Shown here piece by piece: positions 17,574 to 26,315 of a DNA stretch of 64,000 nt. The notes beneath the pieces were generated by a model, which was given only the letters and a program-made list of their open reading frames with translations, had not been told where the DNA came from and did no database searches. Both the position numbers and the translations under genes were made by a program. Position 1 is the stretch's first letter. The number at the start of each line of letters is the position of its first letter. Source of the DNA: Candidatus Defluviilinea gracilis (GTDB taxonomy: Bacteria > Chloroflexota > Anaerolineae > Anaerolineales > Villigracilaceae); assembly GCA_016716235.1 (NCBI GenBank), contig JADJWS010000003.1, forward strand, positions 434,001 through 498,000, in the 5' to 3' direction.

Positions 17574-18562
17574 TTTGGATTCCTCTCTTTCCACCATTTC
17601 AAAAATCGCGCAACGCCTTCTTCAATCGAAACTTTGGGTTGATAGCCGAGTTCGTTCCGCGCCGCGGAAATATCGAGCGTGGAATTGTTCGCCATCATGC
17701 TGACAGACAGCCTCGTCAGCGGCGGTTCGGGGCTGAACGGGACGAGCGAGTAAACGAATTCCAGCGTTCCCGCAACGGCATCAGCGGCGCGATACGGAAT
17801 CTTTCGGCGAGGGCGCGGATAATGCAACTCATCGCAGATGCGCTCGATCAATCTCCAAATTTTCACGGGTTCGCCGTTGGTGATATTGTATTTTTTGCCA
17901 AGCGTGCTTGCAGGCGATTCTGAACACAGCAATAACGCATCCACCACATTTTCGATGTAGGTGAGGTCAACGATGTTTTCGCCGTCGCCAAGGATGGGAA
18001 GCCTGCCAGATTTTAAGCGGGGAATCAAACGCGGAAAGATGACCGTGTCGCCTTCGCCGATCAACGCGCGCGGGCGGATCGAGACCACGGCAAGCCCGTC
18101 CGCAAAACCTTTGTCAATTTCTTCTTCCGCAAGAAGTTTGGTGTGAGCATAGTTGCTGACGGGTTCGGGCAGTGGATCGTTTTCCTTCACGTTCGTCCGC
18201 GAGTTGTAATTGAAGTAAATGCTCGGCGTGGACACATACACGAGTCTCTTGATTTTGTTTTCCAAACACGCCCGCGTCACGTAGCGCGTGCCGATCACGT
18301 TGGCTTGATAGAACCGTTCGTAATTTCCCCAGGGCGATGGGAACGCCGCGCAATGGAAGACGATCTCCTGTCCTTTGAACGCGTCGAGCAATTGGTCTTT
18401 CTTGCTGATGTCGGCGCGAAACGGATGGACGCCCACGTCTTCCAATTCGTTCAATTTTTTGGGGTTGCGTCCCAGCCCGGTCACATCCCAGCCCATGCCA
18501 TGCAGGCGGCGGACTAACGAGCCGCCCAAAAAACCAGTCGCGCCGGTGACTAACGCTTTCAC
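17570..18562 (-). CDS. oleD: OleD-type 2-alkyl-3-ketoacyl reductase (extended SDR)
   Basis: A 330-residue NAD(P)-dependent extended SDR. It has the N-terminal GATGFLGG dinucleotide motif and the FHCAAFPSPWGNYERFYQANVIGT segment (in pieces) like the AAxxxxWGxYxxYYxxNVxGT of OleD. It also has active-site Ser/Tyr/Lys in STPSIYF and YAHTK. OleD reduces the 2-alkyl-3-keto acid made by OleA to the 3-hydroxy acid. It overlaps oleC by 4 bases at its start and the MBL gene by 4 at its end, so translation is coupled. A generic 3-beta-HSD-like epimerase is the fallback call. Confidence 0.85.
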   Translation of the reverse strand: MKALVTGATGFLGGSLVRRLHGMGWDVTGLGRNPKKLNELEDVGVHPFRADISKKDQLLDAFKGQEIVFHCAAFPSPWGNYERFYQANVIGTRYVTRACLENKIKRLVYVSTPSIYFNYNSRTNVKENDPLPEPVSNYAHTKLLAEEEIDKGFADGLAVVSIRPRALIGEGDTVIFPRLIPRLKSGRLPILGDGENIVDLTYIENVVDALLLCSESPASTLGKKYNITNGEPVKIWRLIERICDELHYPRPRRKIPYRAADAVAGTLEFVYSLVPFSPEPPLTRLSVSMMANNSTLDISAARNELGYQPKVSIEEGVARFLKWWKERNPK

Positions 18563-20139
18563 GAGAGTCTCTTTTCCGCAAGCGCCTTCAATTCTTCGCG
18601 GATGATCTTGGAGTTATGCCGCGCGTCGGTTGGGAATCGTTTCATAAATAAAAATGTTTCGATCTGCGAAGCCTGCCGGTGACTCTTTGCCATTTCTCTC
18701 AACTCGCCGATGATTTTATCTTTGTTTGACCCCGCTCGTCGTTCCAATTCCACCCACAGAACGGGCTTGCGGTTTTCCTCAACCAGCGCGGTTCTCTTTA
18801 CACGAGGATGCGCGTTGAAGATATTTTCGATCTGCTCGGTGAACATCACGCCATCTTTTGTGACCACGCGGTGAGATTTTCTCCCGCAATACCACAAGCG
18901 GCCTTCTTCGTCGAAATATCCCACGTCGCCCATGCGGTGGATGATCTCATCGCCGAATTTTATTTTGGATAAACGATCCGCTTCTTCTCGATGAAGATAA
19001 GCCCGCGTCGTTGCCAGACTTTGAACTGTGATCTCACCAGCGGCATTTGACTCCACCTCAAGCGACTCCCTCCACTCTGCGATCGGCTCGTCGGTGATCG
19101 GAATGATCCGCACGGTCACGCCTTCGATGGGTTTCCCCAGGCAGATGCCCGCGCCGTGCGCGGTCTTTTCTTTCAAGGCAAATACCTCGCGGCTTTCGAC
19201 CTTGGTAATGGGCAAAGTCTCCGTCGCGCCGTAGATGCCGAAGAGGTCGGTATGATCATCGAGAAGCAGGCGAAACTTCTCTTGCAAGTGAATCGTCGCG
19301 GGCGCGCCGGCGGTAATCACGCGCTTGAGCGAAGGCAATTTATGATTCAGCGAATGGTAGGCTTCGTCTGCCAAAATCTCCAGCACAACAGGCGATGCGA
19401 ACATATTTGTGACGTTGAACCGTTGAATCGCCGAGATAGTCTTTTGCGGGTCTGTCTTGCCGGGGACTGGGAAGGAAATATCCGGGACGACCGCGGTGAC
19501 GCCGAGCAAAATATCAATCAGGGCGTAGAGCGGGAAGGCGGCGAGGTCAATCTCATCCGGCGAGATGCGAAACGTGTTTTGAAGCAATTCCAACTGAGCG
19601 GCAAAGTTGGCGGACGTGTAGACCGCTCCCTTGGGTAGCCCTGTGGAACCGGAGGTATAGATAATGGCAACCGCAGACGATGGATCATGGACGATGGGCG
19701 ATGGGACGATCTTTGACCTTCGACCTTTGACTTTCTCGACGGTCAAACTATGCTTGATAGAATCCCGCCCCCAGCCAGACAAGATTCGCAACGTGTGAGT
19801 CAGCCAAGTACCGAAATATATCTCCGGCTTGGATTCGGCGATGACCTCGCCGATTTTTTTCAATCCGATTGCCGGGTCGAAGACCACCGGCACGATGCCG
19901 AACTTGAGCAACGCCAACGCGAACGGAAAAAATTCCGCGCTGGGGGGAGTCATCACCACCGCGACAGCGCCCGGGGTGAGCGAGCAGGCTTGAAGTCCCG
20001 AAATGAATCGTTGGGTCTGGTCAAAAAGCGAACGGTAGGTAATCCGCTTCCATCCGCGCATCCGTTTTGAAAAATAAATAATGGCGGGTTTATCGGGCTG
20101 TGAGGCGGCGGTTCGCTCAAAACGGGCAAGGAGTTCCAT
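18559..20139 (-). CDS. oleC: OleC-type acyl-AMP ligase / beta-lactone synthetase
   Basis: A 526-residue ANL-superfamily enzyme. The P-loop is YTSGSTGLPKG. OleC-like signatures are FPLYALIDILLGVTAVVPD, NVTNMFASPVVLEIL, GIYGATETLP, the RIIPITDEPIAEW segment and WYCGRKSHRV; the final catalytic Lys lies near NSKIIREEL. OleC adenylates the 2-alkyl-3-hydroxy acid and closes it to a cis-beta-lactone. I start at ATG 20139 (MELLARFERT). The frame continues upstream, but those residues (MHCGGGSPTARQLRKF) come from an intergenic repeat. Bases 19676-19740, before the P-loop, also look repeat-derived. First gene of the operon. Confidence 0.88.
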   Translation of the reverse strand: MELLARFERTAASQPDKPAIIYFSKRMRGWKRITYRSLFDQTQRFISGLQACSLTPGAVAVVMTPPSAEFFPFALALLKFGIVPVVFDPAIGLKKIGEVIAESKPEIYFGTWLTHTLRILSGWGRDSIKHSLTVEKVKGRRSKIVPSPIVHDPSSAVAIIYTSGSTGLPKGAVYTSANFAAQLELLQNTFRISPDEIDLAAFPLYALIDILLGVTAVVPDISFPVPGKTDPQKTISAIQRFNVTNMFASPVVLEILADEAYHSLNHKLPSLKRVITAGAPATIHLQEKFRLLLDDHTDLFGIYGATETLPITKVESREVFALKEKTAHGAGICLGKPIEGVTVRIIPITDEPIAEWRESLEVESNAAGEITVQSLATTRAYLHREEADRLSKIKFGDEIIHRMGDVGYFDEEGRLWYCGRKSHRVVTKDGVMFTEQIENIFNAHPRVKRTALVEENRKPVLWVELERRAGSNKDKIIGELREMAKSHRQASQIETFLFMKRFPTDARHNSKIIREELKALAEKRLS

Positions 20140-20149
20140 TTGCGTCTTT

Positions 20150-20260
20150 GTGATTGTAGCCCATTGCATACAGAACTTACGCAGTTGGCGGGCAGTTGGA
20201 CTGCCGCCGCCGCAGTGCAACTACGGCGCAACAGGTTCAGTGATTGTAGCCCATTGCATA
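20150..20260. repeat. Truncated palindromic element inside a 21-bp direct repeat
   Basis: Two identical 21-base copies of a sequence containing GATTGTAGCCCATTGCATA lie at 20150-20170 and 20240-20260, exactly 90 bases apart. The 69 bases between them are a reversed, one-end-truncated copy of the element at 23142-23220 (CTTACGCAGTTGGCGGGCAG at 20176-20195). It lies directly upstream of the oleC start. Confidence 0.85.
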
Positions 20261-20444
20261 GAATTCTTTCAAACCCGCCAAAAGTGACATTGACCCTATT
20301 TTTGTTTCCCCGTACAATTCAATTCGCTATGAAAGCGTGCGTGCATAATGCCGGGTTCTTCCGCCCCGACCATGATCCTCCATCTTGTTGGTTTGTCGTG
20401 TCTGTTTGAGTCGTATCCAACTCTAACCCCCGGAGGAAAATCCC

Positions 20445-21782
20445 ATGTCTGAACCTTTTGTTTCCAAACGCGCCCCGATCTACGCCGACGTTCCCGATGA
20501 AAAGTGGAACGATTGGCGCTGGCAACTCAGCCACCGCATGAACTCGGTGGAAGAGATCGAAAAAGTTTTACCCCTTACCGACTCGGAACGTAAAGCCCTG
20601 CAAACGCAAGGCTTGTTCCGCGTGGATGTGACACCCTACTTCATTTCACTCATCGATCCGAACGATCCCAACGACCCGACCCGCAAACAGGTCATTCCGC
20701 TTTCGGAGGAAATGCAATCGTTCACCGCGATGATGGAAGATTCGCTGGCGGAAGACCGCCACTCGCCGGTGCCCGGGCTGGTCCACCGCTACCCCGACCG
20801 GGTCCTCATGCTGGTGACCACGCAATGCGCTTCGTACTGCCGCTATTGCACGCGCTCGCGCATCGTCGGCGACCCCGGTCAAACCTTCTCGCGGCACGAA
20901 TTCGAGATGCAGATCGAATATCTCAAACGCACGCCGCAAGTGCGCGACGTTCTGCTCTCCGGCGGCGATCCGCTCGTGCTCGCGCCAAAAATTCTTGAGG
21001 AAATTCTCAGCCGCCTGCGCGAGATTCCGCACATCGAGATCGTGCGCCTCGGCACGCGTGTGCCGGTCTTCATGCCCATGCGCGTCACGCAGGAATTGTG
21101 CGACATGCTCGCAAAATATCATCCGCTGTGGATCAATATCCACGTCAATCACTCGAACGAAATTACGAAGGAACTCGCCGAAGCCTGCGACCGTTTAACG
21201 AGGGCGGGCATCCCGCTGGGCAATCAATCTGTGCTTCTCGCGGGCGTGAACGACAACGTCCACATCCAACGCAAACTTGTGCAAGACCTCGTCCGCATCC
21301 GCGTGCGGCCGTATTACCTCTATCAGTGCGATCTGGTCGAAGGCGCGGGGCACTTCCGCACGCCCGTCGCGAAAGGAATCGAGATCATGGAAGGCTTGCG
21401 CGGCCACACCAGCGGCTACGCCGTCCCGCAATACATCGTGGACGCGCCGGGCGGCGGCGGAAAAATTCCCGTCATGCCGAATTACCTGATCAGCATGTCT
21501 GACCACAAGATCATCTTGCGCAATTACGAAGGCTACATCACCACCTACGAAGAGCCGACGGATTATGTGCCGAGCGACGCGGCAAAGTTCAAAGGCGAGA
21601 AGCGCATGGAACCCGGTCAAGCCGGTGTATTGGGTCTGCTCGACGGCGAGCAGATGTTCATCAAGCCGGAAGACTTCGATCAGATCCACGACCGTCACGG
21701 AATCCAACACCGCCTCAAAGACGATAAGAAATGGCAGCCGCTTGGCATCGGCGACGGTTCGTCCGCACCGAATCAGAAATAA
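20445..21782 (+). CDS. kamA: Lysine 2,3-aminomutase family protein
   Basis: Radical-SAM, PLP-dependent enzyme that interconverts L-lysine and L-beta-lysine. The 445-residue length is normal. The cluster motif CASYCRYC gives Cys128, Cys132 and Cys135. LLSGGDPL and the PLP region around IPVMPNYLIS are as expected. ATG 20445 follows CCCGGAGG. Beta-lysine can feed lysine fermentation or become the compatible solute N-epsilon-acetyl-beta-lysine, but no AblB-like acetyltransferase or kam fermentation genes are adjacent, so the pathway is open. Glutamate or arginine 2,3-aminomutase activity cannot be excluded. Confidence 0.92.
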   Translation: MSEPFVSKRAPIYADVPDEKWNDWRWQLSHRMNSVEEIEKVLPLTDSERKALQTQGLFRVDVTPYFISLIDPNDPNDPTRKQVIPLSEEMQSFTAMMEDSLAEDRHSPVPGLVHRYPDRVLMLVTTQCASYCRYCTRSRIVGDPGQTFSRHEFEMQIEYLKRTPQVRDVLLSGGDPLVLAPKILEEILSRLREIPHIEIVRLGTRVPVFMPMRVTQELCDMLAKYHPLWINIHVNHSNEITKELAEACDRLTRAGIPLGNQSVLLAGVNDNVHIQRKLVQDLVRIRVRPYYLYQCDLVEGAGHFRTPVAKGIEIMEGLRGHTSGYAVPQYIVDAPGGGGKIPVMPNYLISMSDHKIILRNYEGYITTYEEPTDYVPSDAAKFKGEKRMEPGQAGVLGLLDGEQMFIKPEDFDQIHDRHGIQHRLKDDKKWQPLGIGDGSSAPNQK

Positions 21783-21800
21783 CCAACCGAAGGAGATACT

Positions 21801-22454
21801 ATGCACCAAACTAAATTACGATTTCTGCTCTCAGCCGCGCTTGCGATCATGGCGGTCACTGCCTGTTTCCCGCAGGCGGCAACGCCAAACCCGCAAGATA
21901 CGGCAAACCAGATTGCCACCGTGGTCGCATTGACCATCTCTGCGGCGGGAACGCAAACCCAAGCCGCCCAACCTATCGCGACGAACACCACGCTTCCCAC
22001 CCAGACCGATTCTGCTCCCCCGACTGAGACTCCGTTCGTCCCTTCGGCGACACCGTTCGTGCTCGTCCCGCCGACCCCAACGCTTGTAGTAGGCGGAGGC
22101 GGAGGCGGCGGTGGAAGCGCTCCCCCTCAACCGTATGAATGCACCCCCGTAAGCAACAAACCGCGCGACTTGACTGTGTTCAAGAAAGGCAATGAGTTCG
22201 ATATTAAATGGACCATCGTCAACACCGGCACAAAGACCATCCCCGCCAAGCACGATATTAAATACTTCAGCGGCACAAAACTGATGAAAGACCCCAACGA
22301 CACTTTCCGCGAATTCGGCGTGGACCTCAAACCGGGCAAATCGGTAACGATCATCATCGACGCCGTCGCCCCGGCGGAAAAAGGCAAACATGTGATGACC
22401 TGGGTGGTGGAAGGCAATATGTGCTACCCGTACATCGCGATCGTTGTGGAATAA
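21801..22454 (+). CDS. Lipoprotein with C-terminal NBR1-type Ig-like domain
   Basis: A 217-residue secreted lipoprotein. The signal peptide ends in lipobox AVTAC (Cys about 25). A Thr/Pro-rich linker with a Gly run (about 45-110) leads to a ~105-residue domain: DLTVFKKGNEFDIKWTIVNTG, then LKPGKSVTIIIDAVAP and HVMTWVVEGN. This matches the Ig-like domain first described in NBR1, common in Chloroflexota surface proteins. ATG has GAAGGAG upstream and lies 18 bases after kamA. Function unknown; probably an extracellular adhesive or scaffold module. Confidence 0.82.
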   Translation: MHQTKLRFLLSAALAIMAVTACFPQAATPNPQDTANQIATVVALTISAAGTQTQAAQPIATNTTLPTQTDSAPPTETPFVPSATPFVLVPPTPTLVVGGGGGGGGSAPPQPYECTPVSNKPRDLTVFKKGNEFDIKWTIVNTGTKTIPAKHDIKYFSGTKLMKDPNDTFREFGVDLKPGKSVTIIIDAVAPAEKGKHVMTWVVEGNMCYPYIAIVVE

Positions 22455-22470
22455 ATGTAGAGCGGCTTCC

Positions 22471-23124
22471 ATGATGCTGAAAAAGAACGCGTTGATCTGG
22501 CTGGCGGCATTGGTATGGGTAATGGCTTGCCTGCCAACCGCGGCGGGTCAACAGCCTGTTCCAACGACCGACCCCGGCGCGATCAACACGTTCATCGCGC
22601 AGACGGCAAACGTCGCATCCTCACAGACTGCGGCGGCTTTGCCCACATCAACCGCCACAGCGACGTTTACTCACACGCCCGGCGCGACTGAAACAGCATC
22701 GCCTACACCGACGAACACGTTTATTTTCATCCTGCCCGGGCTTGGTCCCTCTGGCACCGCCACTTTAACCAACATCACCAGCGGAACGAGCAAATCTGAA
22801 TATGGCTGCGAGGTGCGCGAGGTCGACCCGATCAAGGGCACGATCCTCGTGGCGCGGCAGGATTTCACCGCCACCTGGCTGGTGAAAAACATCGGCAGAA
22901 ACGACTGGTACCGGGTGAATATGGATTATGTGTACACCGGCGGCGACAAACTCCACAAAGTGGAATCGTACAGCATCCCTAAAGGCGTGGACTCGGGAAA
23001 GCAAGTGTACCTGCCGGTGGAAATGGAAACGCCAAAAAACAGCGGCTCATACACAACTCGCTGGTCATTGGTTGTCGACAACCACTACTTTTGCCCAATG
23101 ACGTTGACCATCGTTGTGCAGTAG
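22471..23124 (+). CDS. Second NBR1-type Ig-like lipoprotein
   Basis: A 217-residue protein with the same architecture as its upstream neighbour: signal peptide with lipobox VMAC, Thr/Pro/Ala linker (about 30-85), then the Ig-like domain (GTILVARQDFTATWLVKNIG ... GSYTTRWSLVVDN). It probably arose by tandem duplication, though sequence identity looks low outside the fold. I start at ATG 22471 (MMLKKNALIW); a frame opening at 22444 overlaps the previous stop. It shares a transcript with the first lipoprotein and ends before a repeat element and a terminator. Confidence 0.8.
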   Translation: MMLKKNALIWLAALVWVMACLPTAAGQQPVPTTDPGAINTFIAQTANVASSQTAAALPTSTATATFTHTPGATETASPTPTNTFIFILPGLGPSGTATLTNITSGTSKSEYGCEVREVDPIKGTILVARQDFTATWLVKNIGRNDWYRVNMDYVYTGGDKLHKVESYSIPKGVDSGKQVYLPVEMETPKNSGSYTTRWSLVVDNHYFCPMTLTIVVQ

Positions 23125-23141
23125 GAACAACTCACAAAAAT

Positions 23142-23220
23142 AGGACTTACGCAGTTGAACCTGTTGCGCTGTAGTTGCACTGCGGCGGCAGTACAATTGC
23201 CCGCCAACTGCGTAAGTCCT
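23142..23220. repeat. 79-bp MITE-like element with perfect 16-bp terminal inverted repeats
   Basis: The ends AGGACTTACGCAGTTG and CAACTGCGTAAGTCCT are exact reverse complements. The interior holds a second palindrome (TAGTTGCACTGCGGCGGCAG region). A near-identical copy is at 53877-53948 and a truncated reversed copy at 20171-20239. It encodes no protein. No target duplication is evident at this copy. Confidence 0.85.
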
Positions 23221-23225
23221 GAAAA

Positions 23226-23257
23226 AAAAACGGCGACCAGAACTGGTCGCCGTTTTT
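23226..23257. terminator. Bidirectional terminator
   Basis: CGGCGACCAG, AA, CTGGTCGCCG forms a 10-bp perfect stem flanked by an A-run on the left and a T-run on the right. It serves the + strand lipoprotein genes and, read in reverse, the small membrane protein gene. Confidence 0.9.
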
Positions 23258-23258
23258 G

Positions 23259-23531
23259 CTATTCTGTGGTTGGCGGAGTCGCGTCTATCGCATCCGCCTT
23301 TTTCCGCAGCGTGAAGAAACCCACCGCCACTGGAATAAGGATGGCGATCAGCGAAAAGCACAGCATGCCGTATCCATAAGCGGGCGGCGTTTGCCCGGAA
23401 GAACCGCCTAACTGGAAACTTCCGTTACCCGTAATCGTGCCGATGCCCATAATGCAGGCGAATAACGCGCAACACCCGCAAATCACAGCGGTTGCAATGG
23501 TTGCGATCATACCGGTATTTTTGTTGTTCAT
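23259..23531 (-). CDS. Small membrane protein with two hydrophobic helices
   Basis: About 90 residues starting MNNKNTGMIAT at ATG 23531, with GGAG upstream. Helix 1 (about 8-32) is Cys-rich (ICGCCALFACIM). A Gly/Ser-rich loop and helix 2 (about 55-75) follow, then a polar RKKADA tail. No family recognised. It overlaps the terminator region at its end and lies downstream of pheT with a repeat-filled gap. Confidence 0.6.
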   Translation of the reverse strand: MNNKNTGMIATIATAVICGCCALFACIMGIGTITGNGSFQLGGSSGQTPPAYGYGMLCFSLIAILIPVAVGFFTLRKKADAIDATPPTTE

Positions 23532-23578
23532 TTTTTCTCCGTTGAATTGAATTTTTTCAAGTATACAACATTCAACGC

Positions 23579-23686
23579 TAACTGCGTAACTCTTTTGTTC
23601 ATCCAGCACGATTTGCCAAGCAAATCAAGTTCCTATGTTCATCCAGCAGTTGAACTGCTGGATGAACAAATATTAACTGCGTAACT
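23579..23686. repeat. Palindromic element flanked by 13-bp direct repeats at the pheT stop
   Basis: TAACTGCGTAACT occurs at 23579-23591 and 23674-23686, 95 bases apart; the second copy covers the end of pheT. Between them are 82 bases with TGTTCATCCAGCA twice and the hairpin ATCCAGCAGTT/AACTGCTGGAT. Confidence 0.75.
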
Positions 23687-26246
23687 TCGCGCCGACCTCA
23701 TGCTCCAGCCGCTTCACGATCTTCGTGCGGATCGCCGCCGCCTCGGCATCGGTCATCGTCTTCTCGGATTGATACGTGAGACTGTACGCCAGCGACTTCT
23801 TCCCCGCGCCGATCTTTTCATCGCGGTAGACATCGAACAAGCGGACGCGGGTGACGGTCTTTCCGCCGGTCTGCCTGATCAGCCCTTCGACGCGTTCCGC
23901 CGCCACCGATTCATCCACGATGATGGCGATATCCTCAAGCACAGGCGGGAATTCGGAAACCGGCGTGATTCCATACGAAGGCGCCGCGCTTTGCAAAGCG
24001 TCCAAATCAAACTCAGCCACGATGACCGGTGAATCTTCGAAATCATATTTCTCTTTCACCAGCGGATGCAGTTCACCGAACACGCCGACAATTTGTCCGT
24101 TCACTTTCACGTCGGCAGATTTGCCTGGGTGCAAATATGTCACGCTGAGCGATAGCGAAGCGTCTGTTGGGGTGTAGGAAATGCCGCTCAGGCGGAGTCC
24201 GCTCAACAGGAGTTCGAGGCGTCCTTTCATGTCGTAGAAATCGAACGAAGCGGAATCCTTCACATCCCACGCGGACCGAGTCCGTAATCCAGTCATTGCG
24301 ATTGCAAGTTTACGCGGTTCGTTAGGTAAATTATTTTTGTTCGGCTCGAATACAGAACCGATCTCGAACATCGAAATCGATTCGGCGCGCGCGTTCTTTT
24401 CGACATTTTCCAAAAGCGACGCGAGCAGACTACGGCGCATCACGCGGCGCTCGGGCGCGATGGGATTCGCAAGCGTGACATACTCATCGTGCGCAATGAG
24501 TCGACTCTCGCGTTCGGGCGAGGTCATGCGATAACTGACGACCTCCTGCACGCCGAGGCTGGTGAGAATATCGCGGGCATGTTCCTCCCACTCGTGTTTG
24601 GGATTGCCGATCTGCGGGGGGAGCGAATCGGACATGCGCGTTTCGGGGATGCGATCATAACCATAGACGCGCGCGACCTCTTCCAACACATCCGCGAGAC
24701 CGACAACGCCTTCGCCGATGTCGAGGCGATGCGGCGGCGTTTTGGCTTTGACAGAGTCTTTTTCCACTTTACATTCAAACTCGAGGCGCGCGAGGAGTTC
24801 GGCAATTTGTTTCGCGGTGAGATCAATGCCGAGCAAACGCTTCACATCTTTCGTCGTGACTGTGATCGTCGGGTCCTTCGGCTTGAGCGGATACACATCC
24901 ACGAGATCAGGCGCGATCTGCCCGCCCGACCATTCCGCCATGAGTTCAAGTCCGCGCTTCACGCCTTGCTCCGCCATTGCGGGATGCACTCCGCGCGAAA
25001 AACGGAACGAGGCTTCGGAGAGAAGATTGTGCTGTTGCGCCGTTTTGCGAGTGACGATCGGATTCCACGACGCGCCTTCAAGCAAAACTACGCGCGTCTT
25101 TTCGGTGACCTCCGATTCTTCGCCGCCCATCACGCCTGCCATTGCTAGCGAACCTTTTTCATCGCACACCAAAACATTCGCGGATGTGAGTTCGCGTTCC
25201 GTTCCATCGAGGGTTTTTATTTTCTCGCCATCCTTCGCGGCGCGGGTGATGATCTTGATTTTACGGTTGGACAAATTGGCAATTTGTCCTACGCGAGAAA
25301 CGAGCACATCATAATCAAACGCATGAAGCGGTTGACCGATGTCAAGCATCGCGTAGTTGGTCGCATCCACGATGTTGCTGATGGGACGCATCCCCGCCAG
25401 CCTCAATCTCCGCTGAATGTGATATGGACTCGGCTTAATTTCAATATCGCGGATCAATCCCGCCACAAAGCGCGGATTGAGTTCAGGGCTGGTGACTTCG
25501 ATTTCGACGAGTTCAGTTACGGACTGCGTATTGCGTACTGCGTTCTTTACCTGTTTACGTGTTTCCGTGTTTCCGTGTCTACGCATTTCTCGCCCCGTCA
25601 ACGCCGCCAACTCCCTCGCGATACCGATCACGTTCGCATTCCGCGCCATGTTCGGCGCAACGGAAATATCCAGCACGGCGTCGCCCATGTAATCGGCGAG
25701 AGACATTCCCACAGGAGCATCGTCGTCGAGCAGGATGATGCCCTCGTGTTCTTCGGAGATTCCAAGTTCTTTTTCGGAGCAAACCATCGAATACGATTCC
25801 ACGCCGCGGATCTTTGTCCGTTTGAGGGTCATCAACTGCAAGCCCTCCGCATGACCGTCGTAGAGGGTTGTCCCCTCTTTCGCGTACGCGGCTTTGATCG
25901 GCTTGTCGAGTTTGCCCGTCCCTTTCAGGTGGAAGATATTCGGCGCGCCCGTCAACACGGTTTGACTCTCCTTGCCGTCGAATAGATCAAGCAGAGTCAA
26001 TCGGTCCGCGTTGGGATGCTCTTTCACCTCGCGGATCTCCGCCACCACGAGTTTTTCTTTATCCCACGCAATGCCGCTGGTCTTGAACTCGTGCTTTTCG
26101 CCGTCTTTATATTCGGGCATTGGCAAGCCCGCATACTTGATCTCATCCACTTCGAGACCAGCCAACGTCAACTTGCGGGCAATATCTTCAACAGACAAGC
26201 CCTCTAAGTCAATATAATCTTTCAGCCAAGAAATAGGTACTTTCAT
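23673..26246 (-). CDS. pheT: Phenylalanine-tRNA ligase beta subunit
   Basis: Beta subunit of the alpha2-beta2 PheRS. The 857-residue protein is longer than the usual ~800. The N-terminal VPISWLKDYI, the EMAP/tRNA-binding domain (about 60-200), the B3/B4 editing domain, B5 and the C-terminal FDX-ACB domain (ending KIVKRLEHEVGAKLRS) are all recognisable. Two in-frame extra segments look repeat-derived. RRHGNTETRKQVKNAV is encoded around 25515-25585, and VGQIANLSNR around the palindrome 25269-25289. Both sit between conserved blocks. It is transcribed after pheS, with a 69-base gap, under the T-box leader. Confidence 0.95.
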   Translation of the reverse strand: MKVPISWLKDYIDLEGLSVEDIARKLTLAGLEVDEIKYAGLPMPEYKDGEKHEFKTSGIAWDKEKLVVAEIREVKEHPNADRLTLLDLFDGKESQTVLTGAPNIFHLKGTGKLDKPIKAAYAKEGTTLYDGHAEGLQLMTLKRTKIRGVESYSMVCSEKELGISEEHEGIILLDDDAPVGMSLADYMGDAVLDISVAPNMARNANVIGIARELAALTGREMRRHGNTETRKQVKNAVRNTQSVTELVEIEVTSPELNPRFVAGLIRDIEIKPSPYHIQRRLRLAGMRPISNIVDATNYAMLDIGQPLHAFDYDVLVSRVGQIANLSNRKIKIITRAAKDGEKIKTLDGTERELTSANVLVCDEKGSLAMAGVMGGEESEVTEKTRVVLLEGASWNPIVTRKTAQQHNLLSEASFRFSRGVHPAMAEQGVKRGLELMAEWSGGQIAPDLVDVYPLKPKDPTITVTTKDVKRLLGIDLTAKQIAELLARLEFECKVEKDSVKAKTPPHRLDIGEGVVGLADVLEEVARVYGYDRIPETRMSDSLPPQIGNPKHEWEEHARDILTSLGVQEVVSYRMTSPERESRLIAHDEYVTLANPIAPERRVMRRSLLASLLENVEKNARAESISMFEIGSVFEPNKNNLPNEPRKLAIAMTGLRTRSAWDVKDSASFDFYDMKGRLELLLSGLRLSGISYTPTDASLSLSVTYLHPGKSADVKVNGQIVGVFGELHPLVKEKYDFEDSPVIVAEFDLDALQSAAPSYGITPVSEFPPVLEDIAIIVDESVAAERVEGLIRQTGGKTVTRVRLFDVYRDEKIGAGKKSLAYSLTYQSEKTMTDAEAAAIRTKIVKRLEHEVGAKLRS
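25269..25289. repeat. Palindrome inserted in frame in pheT
   Basis: GGACAAATT, GGC, AATTTGTCC is a 9-bp-arm hairpin encoding part of SRVGQIANLSNR. This stretch separates LHAFDYD from the conserved AKDGEKIKTLDG strand. PheT proteins I recall have only a few residues here. Confidence 0.65.
25515..25585. repeat. Repeat-derived segment in frame in pheT
   Basis: The segment contains ACTGCGTATTGCGTACT, which occurs identically at 4010-4026 downstream of acnA. It is followed by GTTTACGTGTTTCCGTGTTT, the reverse of the AAACACGTAAAC words found at 33516-33575. It encodes RRHGNTETRKQVKNAVRNTQ in the loop after EIARELAALTG-like sequence. Confidence 0.65.
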
Positions 26247-26315
26247 AAATTTATCCTTTGCACAAAAGAGAATTAGAGAAATAGAGAATTCTCTAATTCT
26301 CCAATTCTCTGTTCT

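Noticed and set aside
20140..20220. N-terminal extension of oleC (MHCGGGSPTARQLRKF...)
   Set aside because: The same residues precede the acyltransferase gene at 53905 because both come from the ACGCAGTTG repeat element, not from the proteins.
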